Shown here piece after piece: positions 7,331-15,466 of a DNA stretch of 64,000 bases. The notes beneath the pieces are model-generated. The model was not told the DNA's origin, did not search any database, and was given only the letters and a program-made list of their open reading frames with translations. Within the stretch, counting starts at the first letter, position 1, and each line of letters starts with the position of its first letter. Origin of the DNA: CAZRRV01 sp045660865 (GTDB taxonomy: Bacteria > Bacillota > Clostridia > Oscillospirales > Acutalibacteraceae); assembly GCA_045660865.1 (NCBI GenBank), contig JAZREP010000014.1, positions 62,001 through 126,000 of the forward strand. The letters are read 5' to 3'. Both the position numbers and the translations under genes were made by a program.

Positions 7331-9659
7331 ACTGTGTAAATAGTAGATAAATCAGAAGTAATACATAAGGTGTTAGCATTGCGGCATTAGCAATTGGCAA
7401 GAAGCCTGCGATAACCGAAATGATAACGGCTAATGATACAAAAACACAAAAAACGATTTTACTGAAATTACTTTTTTGTGTTTTGATAGCTTTCGGTAAT
7501 GCAAAGCTTAAAGGCATAAGTAAAATACTTAATACACCACAGAGCAACACTTGAGTAAATGTTGGAACGTTGCCAATGAAAATTGAAAGCAATGCGATAA
7601 GTGAAACAGAAATACCAAAACTGCAAAGCAGAGTGAAAACTAAACGAATACTGTTGTATAAATGGCGTGTGTTAAATACTGCGGAAGCAATAGCTGACAG
7701 CCCTCCGTTTGTAACCAAGTCGGAAACATGCTTGGCAATATCGGTTCCTAAAGCCGCAGGGGTGCAGCCTACATCTGCCGCACGCAAAGCTTCGATATCC
7801 TCAATTGCATCACCTGTCATTAAAACAGTATGACCTGCTGATTGCAGAGCCTTTACTACACGTGTTTTATTTTCACTTGATACACCTGCAAAAACGGTGT
7901 AGCGGTCAATGGTTTGTGATAATTGTTCATCACTTAAACCGGATAAAGTGCTTTCGTCAATTACCTCGGTGTTATCTGTTAAAATGCCTAATGATTGTGC
8001 ATATGCTAAGGCGTTTTCGGGGTCATCACCGGTCAGCATTATTGTTTTAATGCCGTTTCTTCGGCAAGCCTCCACAGTTGTAGAAACATCCTTGCGGGGC
8101 GGGTTATAAAGTCCCAAAAGGCCAACAAATTGCAAATTGCATTCCAACTCAGCGTTGGTTGGGTTGGCAGGCACATCCTTTAAAGGCTTGATTGCTACTG
8201 CAATAACACGCAAAGCACGTGACGCCATTGCTGTTGTAACGCCGACTACAGTATCAATATTTACGTGATTACACATCGGCAAAATTTTATCAGGTGCGCC
8301 ACGAACAATGGCAAAATTGTTACCGCCAATCATATTTACCGTGCACATAGTTTTTCTTTCACGGTCAAATGGGATTTCTGCCATACGGGGATAAGTAACA
8401 GCTAAATCTTCCTCGGTTAAATTAAGCTGTTTAAGAGCGGTTGAAATAATAGCGGTCTGAGTAGAGTCGCCGATTCGTTTTTCGGTACCATCTACTAGTT
8501 CAATCTTACCGTCACAACAAAGTGCGGCGATATGCAGTACACGGGAAGCTGATTCGTTTAATTCGTTTATATCATATAGGTTGTTGCCGTCGTAAACCTG
8601 CATTACTTCCATATCGGCAGATTTGGTAATGCTTCCGGTTTTGTCACAACAAATAACTGAGGCGTGGTACAGCTTGTCCAGCGTATCCAAGCGATTAATG
8701 ATGATTTTGTTCTTGTTCAATCGGCGTAATTTTAAATAGCAAAGAATGTAACCAATAGGATTACTGTTAGTTGGCAAGAAAGCGGCAATTAAGCAGGCTG
8801 CAAGGGTGAACCAATAAAGCAAATTGCCCCAAAAAGAATCCTGTAATATAGCACCTTTGATTATACCTGACAAGACAAGCAGGGTGCAAAGTGCGGTTTC
8901 AATTAAAATAGTGATGCGTCGTTGGTTTAATAATTTGCCCAAAACTGACAGGCTGTTTATATCTGCCAAATCTTTGCCTTGCAGTTTTTTGCCTAATTCG
9001 GTTGAATCTGAGGTGTCAGTAACAACAGCGGTTGCAACACCGTCTAATATGGCGCAGCCCATATAAAGCATATTTTTTCGTTGCTCTATTGGTGCGATAT
9101 CGGGTATTTCGGCGGCATCAAAGGCTTTTTCGATTTGTCCGTGTCCGCATTCTAAGGATTGCTCATCGCAATGCAGGGCATTTGAGTGAATAAGACGGCA
9201 GTCAGCAGGCACCAAATCTCCCTTTTTAAGAAGTATAATGTCACCCGGAACAAGCTCGCTGCATAAAATTTGGGCAGTTTCACCGTCTCTTATAACGGTT
9301 GCTAAAGGTTGCTGTTTACTGCATAAGGTTAAAATACCTTTGCGCCCGAAATATGCAAAGGCGCCGAAAATAATGCCTCTTAATATAACAAAAGAGAACA
9401 AAGCAATGGGCTCAATGGGGCTTGTTTTCCATATAGCCGAAACAATTAACCAAACAACCGTTAAAACAAGTAAAACTATCGAGGTTTTACTGAATATGTA
9501 GGACATAAATATCGAAAGGGGATTACTCTCTTGCTTGGCGGTTTCATTTTTGCCATATTCACGCAAACGCTGTTTTGCTTCCTCACTGGTAAGTCCCTTT
9601 TCAGGGTCGGCTTTTAGCTCGGAAAGAACAGTATCTATATTTTGGCTGTGCCAAATCAT
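7311..9659 (-). CDS. P-type cation ATPase family protein with degenerate catalytic motifs
   Basis: Resembles P2-type (Ca2+/Mg2+-like) cation ATPases over its 782 residues: an N-terminal cation ATPase domain with LTSEEAKQRLREYG, an actuator domain with VPGDIILLKKGDLVPAD, a phosphorylation domain and C-terminal helices. Several essential motifs are altered. The actuator TGES is replaced by ECGH at about 170-173. The membrane PEGLP is PTNSNP at about 296-301. DKTGT is DKTGS (Asp about 339). TGDGxND is TGDAIED at about 615-621. The phosphorylatable Asp and RGAPD remain. I chose ATG 9659, preceded by GGGAGGTG; the frame runs 11 codons further upstream. It may be a weak pump, a regulator or a decaying gene, although the frame is intact. 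Confidence 0.85.
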   Translation of the reverse strand: MIWHSQNIDTVLSELKADPEKGLTSEEAKQRLREYGKNETAKQESNPLSIFMSYIFSKTSIVLLVLTVVWLIVSAIWKTSPIEPIALFSFVILRGIIFGAFAYFGRKGILTLCSKQQPLATVIRDGETAQILCSELVPGDIILLKKGDLVPADCRLIHSNALHCDEQSLECGHGQIEKAFDAAEIPDIAPIEQRKNMLYMGCAILDGVATAVVTDTSDSTELGKKLQGKDLADINSLSVLGKLLNQRRITILIETALCTLLVLSGIIKGAILQDSFWGNLLYWFTLAACLIAAFLPTNSNPIGYILCYLKLRRLNKNKIIINRLDTLDKLYHASVICCDKTGSITKSADMEVMQVYDGNNLYDINELNESASRVLHIAALCCDGKIELVDGTEKRIGDSTQTAIISTALKQLNLTEEDLAVTYPRMAEIPFDRERKTMCTVNMIGGNNFAIVRGAPDKILPMCNHVNIDTVVGVTTAMASRALRVIAVAIKPLKDVPANPTNAELECNLQFVGLLGLYNPPRKDVSTTVEACRRNGIKTIMLTGDDPENALAYAQSLGILTDNTEVIDESTLSGLSDEQLSQTIDRYTVFAGVSSENKTRVVKALQSAGHTVLMTGDAIEDIEALRAADVGCTPAALGTDIAKHVSDLVTNGGLSAIASAVFNTRHLYNSIRLVFTLLCSFGISVSLIALLSIFIGNVPTFTQVLLCGVLSILLMPLSFALPKAIKTQKSNFSKIVFCVFVSLAVIISVIAGFLPIANAAMLTPYVLLLIYLLFTQFIDRNI

Positions 9660-9749
9660 AACGGGCACACCTCCCAAAGTTAATAAAAACATTTTACATT
9701 ATTATAAAATAAAAATCAATCTTAAAATATGTTTTTAGCCATTTATCAC

Positions 9750-9777
9750 TTGAAAAAATGCTTAAATATGGTATAAT
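9750..9777 (+). promoter_or_regulatory. Sigma-A type promoter for prmA
   Basis: TTGAAA at 9750-9755 and TATAAT at 9772-9777, 16-nt spacer, about 30 nt before the prmA start. Confidence 0.7.
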
Positions 9778-9806
9778 TATCTAGTATTATATAATAGGAG
9801 TTTTGT

Positions 9807-10733
9807 ATGGATTGGTTAGAACTTTCCCTAAAGGTTGGTATTGAAAATTTGCAAACTACAGAGGACATCGCAAATATGACGGTGCCTTATGGTATTTATG
9901 TAGAGGATTATTCCGATTTGGAGCAGGGCGCTTTAGAAATTGCTCATATAGATTTAATTGATGAAACTTTGGTGTCTAAAGCTCGTGACACCGCTATTGT
10001 TCACATTTATTTCAGCAGTGAAGATAACTGCGCTGAGGCGGCGGCATATTTAAAAGAACGTCTGGCGGCTGAAAATATCTCGTTTGAAATTTGCCGTGAC
10101 ACAGTAACCGAACAACAATGGGCAAATAACTGGAAGCAGTTTTTTAAATGCACTGAAATAGGTGAGCGGTTGGTCATTTGCCCCAGCTGGGAAACCTATG
10201 AGAATACAGAAAATAAAACAGTTTTAATGATTGACCCGGGTGCTGCCTTCGGTACAGGTACACATGCTACTACCCGCATGTGTTTAGAATTATTGCAAGA
10301 TTATGTTAAAGGCGGCGAAACGGTGCTGGACATCGGTTGCGGAAGCGGTATTATAGGCATATCTGCGGCTTTGCTTGGCGCTAACAATGTTGTCGGTGTT
10401 GATATTGACCCTGTTGCAGTTAAGGTCTCAAATGAAAATGCTGAGATAAACGGCGTAACAAATATAACCGAATTTAAAAAAGGTGACTTAGCTAAAGAAA
10501 TTAAGGGCAAGTTCAATGTTGTCTGCGCCAATATAGTGGCTGACGTTATAATTTCTCTAAGTGAAACCGTAAATGACTATATTGCTGACGGCGGCATTTT
10601 TATTTGCTCAGGTATCATTGATATAAGAAAAGATGAAGTGCTTGCCGCGTTAGATAACAACGGTTTTGAAATTGTGAAATCACTTGAAATTGATAATTGG
10701 TGCGCCTACGCCGTAAAACGAATGGAGAATTAG
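9807..10733 (+). CDS. prmA: Ribosomal protein L11 methyltransferase
   Basis: SAM-dependent methyltransferase that trimethylates ribosomal protein L11. The 308-residue length matches Firmicutes PrmA. The N-terminal substrate-recognition domain contains WANNWKQFFKC; the Rossmann domain contains DPGAAFGTGTHATTR, VLDIGCGSGIIGI (motif I) and CANIVADVI (the NIxA catalytic-type motif). GGAG precedes the ATG. prfB starts one base after its stop, indicating translational coupling of two translation-related genes. Confidence 0.95.
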   Translation: MDWLELSLKVGIENLQTTEDIANMTVPYGIYVEDYSDLEQGALEIAHIDLIDETLVSKARDTAIVHIYFSSEDNCAEAAAYLKERLAAENISFEICRDTVTEQQWANNWKQFFKCTEIGERLVICPSWETYENTENKTVLMIDPGAAFGTGTHATTRMCLELLQDYVKGGETVLDIGCGSGIIGISAALLGANNVVGVDIDPVAVKVSNENAEINGVTNITEFKKGDLAKEIKGKFNVVCANIVADVIISLSETVNDYIADGGIFICSGIIDIRKDEVLAALDNNGFEIVKSLEIDNWCAYAVKRMEN

Positions 10734-10734
10734 T

Positions 10735-11847
10735 GTGGTAGAATTTGAAGAACAAAAATTAAGGCTTGAAGGCTACCGTGATGAGCTTGTTGATTTGGGC
10801 GATGCTATTGGTGTTAACGCTCTAATTGAGGAAACAAAGCAACTTGAAGAGCAATCATCGGTTGACGGATTTTGGGACGACTTGGAAAATTCCCAAAAGG
10901 TGTTGCAACAAATTCGTCGCAATAAAAATAAGATAGAAAAATACACCCAGTTAAAGCAGGACTTTGACGATACAATGGTTTTAATTGATATGGCTGATGA
11001 GGAGGGTGACCTTTCCTTGTTGGATGAAATTAAAACCGGTATTGACGGGGTTATATCAGGCTTGGAAACAATGCGGCTTGACACCTTGCTTACGGGTGAG
11101 TACGATGCAAATAATGCAATTCTTACCTTCCATGCGGGTGCCGGCGGTACCGAGGCGCAGGATTGGAATGAAATGCTGGTGCGTATGTACACTCGTTGGG
11201 GTGAGCGCCACGGCTTTAAAGTTAAAATGCTTGACTTTTTAGACGGTGAAGAAGCCGGTCTTAAAAGCGCGGTACTTCTTTTGGAGGGTACTAACGCCTA
11301 CGGTTATATGAAAAGTGAAACAGGCGTTCACCGCTTAGTCCGTATTTCGCCTTTTGATTCCTCCGGCAGGCGGCACACCTCCTTTGCATCATTGGAGGTT
11401 ATGCCTGAAATTGCCGATGATATAGATATTGATATCAGGGAAGAGGATTTAAAGGTTGATACCTACCGCTCGGGCGGTGCAGGTGGTCAGCATGTAAATA
11501 AGACCGAGTCTGCAGTACGCATTACCCATATCCCAACAGGTGTTGTTGTTGCCTGCCAGAATGAGCGCAGTCAGCACCAAAACCGTGATGTCGCAATGAA
11601 AATGTTAAAATCCAAGCTCGTAGAAATTAAAGAGCGTGAGCATTTGGATAAAATTGAGGATATCAAAGGCGTGCAAAAGGATATTGCTTGGGGCTCTCAA
11701 ATCCGTTCGTATGTATTTATGCCGTATACTCTGGCTAAGGACCACCGCACAGGCTTTGAATCGGGTAATATCGGCGCAGTTATGGATGGAGACCTTGATG
11801 GCTTTATAAATGCCTATTTAAAAGCGGCTTCGCAGGGCACTCTGTAA
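10735..11847 (+). CDS. prfB: Peptide chain release factor 2
   Basis: Recognises UGA and UAA stop codons and triggers peptide release. It has the stop-codon recognition SPF (RISPFDSSGRRHTSF) and the GGQ hydrolysis motif (SGGAGGQHVNKTES). The 370 residues read in a single frame from GTG 10735: there is no in-frame UGA near codon 25 and no CTTTGAC slippery site, so the programmed +1 frameshift found in many prfB genes is absent here. The start lies directly behind the prmA stop, with a GGAG inside the prmA end. Confidence 0.96.
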   Translation: MVEFEEQKLRLEGYRDELVDLGDAIGVNALIEETKQLEEQSSVDGFWDDLENSQKVLQQIRRNKNKIEKYTQLKQDFDDTMVLIDMADEEGDLSLLDEIKTGIDGVISGLETMRLDTLLTGEYDANNAILTFHAGAGGTEAQDWNEMLVRMYTRWGERHGFKVKMLDFLDGEEAGLKSAVLLLEGTNAYGYMKSETGVHRLVRISPFDSSGRRHTSFASLEVMPEIADDIDIDIREEDLKVDTYRSGGAGGQHVNKTESAVRITHIPTGVVVACQNERSQHQNRDVAMKMLKSKLVEIKEREHLDKIEDIKGVQKDIAWGSQIRSYVFMPYTLAKDHRTGFESGNIGAVMDGDLDGFINAYLKAASQGTL

Positions 11848-11850
11848 AGA

Positions 11851-11879
11851 TTGACTTTTTATTTTCAGAGGCTTATAAT
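11851..11879 (+). promoter_or_regulatory. Strong sigma-A type promoter for alaS
   Basis: TTGACT at 11851-11856 and a perfect TATAAT at 11874-11879 with an ideal 17-nt spacer, 34 nt before the alaS ATG. No room is left for a T-box, so alaS appears not to be controlled by that mechanism. Confidence 0.85.
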
Positions 11880-11913
11880 ACCAATAGTTTATTTTGTAAA
11901 GGATTTTTAGATT

Positions 11914-14541
11914 ATGGAATGGATGTCATTAAATACTGTTCGTGAAAAGTATTTATCATTTTTTGAAAGCAAGGGCCATCTGCGGTTGGGTAGCTTCCCG
12001 TTAGTACCGCAAAACGACCCTTCACTTTTGCTTATCAATTCCGGTATGGCACCTATGAAAAAGTATTTCACAGGTGAGGTTACACCGCCTTGCAATCGTG
12101 TAACCACTTGCCAAAAGTGTATCCGTACACCCGACCTTGACCGAGTTGGCCATACTGCAAGACACGGCACATATTTTGAAATGCTGGGTAATTTCTCTTT
12201 TGGTGATTACTTTAAAAAAGAGGCAATCCGTTGGGCGTGGGAGTTTCTTACCGAAACTTTGGAAATTCCTGCAGATTTGCTTTGGCCGAGTATTTATGAA
12301 AATGATGAGGAAGCCTATGAAATTTGGACAAAAGACATAGGCGTTTCTGAAAATAAAATCGTACGCTTAGGTAAGGCTGATAACTTCTGGGAGCATGGTA
12401 TGGGTCCTTGCGGTCCTTGCTCTGAGATTTATTTTGACCGTGGTGAAAAATACGGTTGCGGCTCTGATGATTGCAAACCCGGTTGTGATTGCGACCGCTA
12501 TATGGAGATTTGGAATAACGTATTTACCCAATTTGATAATGACGGCAAAGGCAACTATACCGAGTTAAAACAGAAAAACATTGATACCGGTATGGGACTT
12601 GAGCGTTTAGCTTGCGTTTTACAGGGCGTAGATAATCTGTTTGAGGTTGATACAGTACGTAAAATTCTTGATACAGTTTGTAATATTGCAGGTAAAACCT
12701 ATGGTAAAAATGCAAAGGATGATATTTCTATCCGTGTAGTAACCGACCATTTGCGCGGTTCAACATTTATGATTTGTGACGGCGTATTGCCTTCAAATGA
12801 GGGTAGAGGATATGTGCTTCGTCGTTTGCTTCGTCGTGCAGCAAGACACGGTAAGCTTTTAGGCATTACAAGACCCTTCCTTACCGAAATTTGCGACGCT
12901 GTTATCGGTGAAAATAAAGACGCTTATCCTGAATTGCTGGAAAAACAAGAGTTAATTAAAAAGATTATCTCGGTTGAAGAAAGCAATTTTGCAAAAACTA
13001 TTGACCAAGGCTTAAAACTGCTTGATGAGTTGGCGGCAAATTCTGCCGGCCAGCTTTCCGGAGCTGATGCCTTTAAACTTTATGATACTTATGGTTTCCC
13101 GCTTGATATAACAAAGGATATCTTAGAAGAAAAGGGAATGACTGTTGACGAGGAAAGCTTTAATCAGCTTATGCAAGAGCAACGTCAACGTGCACGAAGC
13201 TCACGCAAGAGTGAGGCTGCTGAGGCTTGGAAAGGCGAAGGTAACCTTTTAGCCGATATTAAGGCAACTGAATTTGTTGGTTATACTAATGATAGTTGTA
13301 ATGCAACAATCCTTGCTATTGTTAAGGATGGCGAGCGTGTAGAGGCTGTCGGTGCAGGCGAAAAGGCATTGTTTGTATTGGATAAAACACCTTTTTATGC
13401 TGAAAGCGGCGGACAAATTGCTGATACAGGCGTTATAAAAACAGATGATGCGGTAGTAACAATTACCGATACCCAAAAGAACGAAAGCGGACTGTTTTTA
13501 AGTACGGGAACTGTTGATAAAGGTATTGTCACAGTAGGCGTTACAGCGGTTGCAGAAATTGATGTTGAACGCCGTACTGCTATTCGCCGTAATCATACAG
13601 CGGCACATTTGTTGCAAGCAGCATTGCGTGCAGTGCTCGGCACTCACGTAGAGCAAGCAGGTCAGTTGGTTACCGATGAATTGCTTCGTTTTGACTTTAC
13701 CCATTTCTCTGCATTAACTGCTGAGGAATTGTCCAAGGTTGAGGCTTGGGTAAATGCGGCTCTGTTAGAGGGCAACGCAGTGCAAAATGAGGAAATGCCG
13801 ATTGATAAGGCTAAGGCTATGGGCGCTATGGCATTGTTCGGTGAAAAATACGGTGACGTTGTACGTGTTGTTAATGTACCCGGTCGCTCGGTAGAGCTTT
13901 GCGGCGGAACACATATTGACAACACAGCAAAAATTGGTCTTTTAAAAATACTCTCTGAGTCCTCGGTAGCGGCAGGTGTACGCCGTATTGAGGCTGTAAC
14001 AGGCACCAAGGTTATTGATTATATTGCACACCAGACAAATGAAATTGCAGGTGCTTGCAATGTGTTAAAGATAAATAATCGTGCTGAACTTACCCGCCGT
14101 TGCACACAGATTGCAGAGGAATTAAAGGAAAAAGACCGCACAATAGAAGCGCTTAATACCCGTATTGCTAATGCAAAAACGGAAGAATTACTTGCATCTG
14201 CTGAGGATTTGGGCAAGGTTAGACTCATTACCGCTAAGGTTAAAAATATGTCTTCTGATGCTGTTCGCAGTATGTGCGACCACTTAAAAGAAACCAACCC
14301 CGATATTGTTGCAGTTATTGCTAATGTTAGTGAAAACGGTGCCAACTTTGCTGCGACTGCCGGTAAAAAGGCGGTTGAAGCAGGCGTGATGGCAGGTAAA
14401 CTGGTTGGTACTGTAAGTGCGGTAGCAGGCGGTAAAGGCGGCGGTCGTCCCGATTTTGCTATGGCAGGCGCAAAGGATGTTTCGCTTGTGGATAAAGCAC
14501 TTGACGCTGCAAAACCCTTTATACTTGAAAATCTAAAATAA
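11914..14541 (+). CDS. alaS: Alanyl-tRNA synthetase
   Basis: Charges tRNA-Ala. The 875-residue protein has the class II catalytic core at the N-terminus (FFESKGHLRLGSFPLVP, then FEMLGNFSFGDYF), the editing domain with RNHTAAHLL and the Cys/His zinc-type motif CGGTHIDNT, and the C-terminal oligomerisation domain ending in the GGKGGGRPDFAMAGA glycine-rich motif. AAAGGA precedes the ATG. The next gene, hinT, begins 13 nt later. Confidence 0.98.
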   Translation: MEWMSLNTVREKYLSFFESKGHLRLGSFPLVPQNDPSLLLINSGMAPMKKYFTGEVTPPCNRVTTCQKCIRTPDLDRVGHTARHGTYFEMLGNFSFGDYFKKEAIRWAWEFLTETLEIPADLLWPSIYENDEEAYEIWTKDIGVSENKIVRLGKADNFWEHGMGPCGPCSEIYFDRGEKYGCGSDDCKPGCDCDRYMEIWNNVFTQFDNDGKGNYTELKQKNIDTGMGLERLACVLQGVDNLFEVDTVRKILDTVCNIAGKTYGKNAKDDISIRVVTDHLRGSTFMICDGVLPSNEGRGYVLRRLLRRAARHGKLLGITRPFLTEICDAVIGENKDAYPELLEKQELIKKIISVEESNFAKTIDQGLKLLDELAANSAGQLSGADAFKLYDTYGFPLDITKDILEEKGMTVDEESFNQLMQEQRQRARSSRKSEAAEAWKGEGNLLADIKATEFVGYTNDSCNATILAIVKDGERVEAVGAGEKALFVLDKTPFYAESGGQIADTGVIKTDDAVVTITDTQKNESGLFLSTGTVDKGIVTVGVTAVAEIDVERRTAIRRNHTAAHLLQAALRAVLGTHVEQAGQLVTDELLRFDFTHFSALTAEELSKVEAWVNAALLEGNAVQNEEMPIDKAKAMGAMALFGEKYGDVVRVVNVPGRSVELCGGTHIDNTAKIGLLKILSESSVAAGVRRIEAVTGTKVIDYIAHQTNEIAGACNVLKINNRAELTRRCTQIAEELKEKDRTIEALNTRIANAKTEELLASAEDLGKVRLITAKVKNMSSDAVRSMCDHLKETNPDIVAVIANVSENGANFAATAGKKAVEAGVMAGKLVGTVSAVAGGKGGGRPDFAMAGAKDVSLVDKALDAAKPFILENLK

Positions 14542-14554
14542 GAGGTGGCTTTTA

Positions 14555-14893
14555 ATGGATTGTCTGTTTTGTAAAATCATCGCAGGCGAAATTCCGTCTA
14601 CTAAGGTCTATGAGGATGATATGGTATATGCCTTCAAGGATATTGACCCGCAGGCACCTTTCCATGCTGTAATTGTCCCCAAAAAGCATATTGTTTCAGC
14701 GGCTGATATAACGGCTGAAAATAGTGTATATGTTGCAAAAATTTTTGAGGCAATAGCAGTTATAGCAAAGGAACAGGGCTTAAAAGACGGCTTCCGTATA
14801 GTTACTAATTGTGGAAAAGACGGTGGGCAGACCGTTGGTCATTTGCATTATCATATGCTGGGCGGTCGCTTACTTGCTTGGCCTCCGGGTTGA
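14555..14893 (+). CDS. hinT: HIT-family nucleotide hydrolase/transferase (HinT-like)
   Basis: Small purine-nucleotide phosphoramidase-type protein. The 112-residue protein starts with CLFCKIIAGEIPSTKVYEDD, typical of HinT, and has the histidine triad in GHLHYHMLGG near the C-terminus. The CLFC and later residues may bind zinc. GAGGTGG precedes the ATG. Its position directly behind alaS is consistent with HinT hydrolysing aminoacyl-adenylates, but that link is inference. Confidence 0.94.
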   Translation: MDCLFCKIIAGEIPSTKVYEDDMVYAFKDIDPQAPFHAVIVPKKHIVSAADITAENSVYVAKIFEAIAVIAKEQGLKDGFRIVTNCGKDGGQTVGHLHYHMLGGRLLAWPPG

Positions 14894-14926
14894 TTTTCTA
14901 AAATAATTTAATGTGGGTGAATTTTT

Positions 14927-15466
14927 ATGGATAAAAAGTATGAAATGACAATTGCAGGGATTAAAAGAGAGTTAACACTTTTCCCTGTAAGCGATACCCT
15001 TGATATTGCGGCATTTATTCTTTTTGGTGACGTTGAAATAACAATTGCATCGGCTAGAGAATTACTCAAAAAATGCCCCGATTTTGATATTATACTGACT
15101 CCTGAGGCTAAAAGCATACCTTTGGCTTACGAAATGTCTCGCCAATCGGGTAAAAAGTATATAGTTGCCCGCAAAGGACAAAAGGTATATATGGCTGACC
15201 CGGTTTCGGTTAAGGTTCGTTCCATTACTACAGACCATGAGCAGACACTCTATTTAGGCTCAGCTGAAGCAGCAGAACTTAAAGGCAAGCGTGTGCTTGT
15301 TGTTGATGATGTAATAAGCACAGGTGACTCTTTGAAAGCAGTTCACGCATTGGTTGAAATTATCGGTGGACAACTGGCAGCATCTTGCGCTATTTTGGCT
15401 GAGGGTGATGCCGCAAACAGAAGCGATATCATTTTCTTAGAGCCTCTACCACTATTTTTTAAATAA
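14927..15466 (+). CDS. Phosphoribosyltransferase (adenine PRTase-like)
   Basis: The PRPP-binding signature VLVVDDVISTGDS lies near residues 124-136 of 179 and the fold resembles adenine/xanthine phosphoribosyltransferases, with LTPEAKSIPLAYEMSR and the KKYIVARKGQK loop upstream. It would join a purine base to PRPP in salvage, or act as a purine-sensing relative. It is not a clean match to apt as I know it, so the substrate is left open. The stop overlaps the comEC ATG by one base (TAATG). Confidence 0.8.
   Translation: MDKKYEMTIAGIKRELTLFPVSDTLDIAAFILFGDVEITIASARELLKKCPDFDIILTPEAKSIPLAYEMSRQSGKKYIVARKGQKVYMADPVSVKVRSITTDHEQTLYLGSAEAAELKGKRVLVVDDVISTGDSLKAVHALVEIIGGQLAASCAILAEGDAANRSDIIFLEPLPLFFK

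Noticed and set aside
10735..10830. Programmed +1 frameshift in prfB
   Set aside because: There is no in-frame UGA and no CTTTGAC site; the gene reads as one frame.
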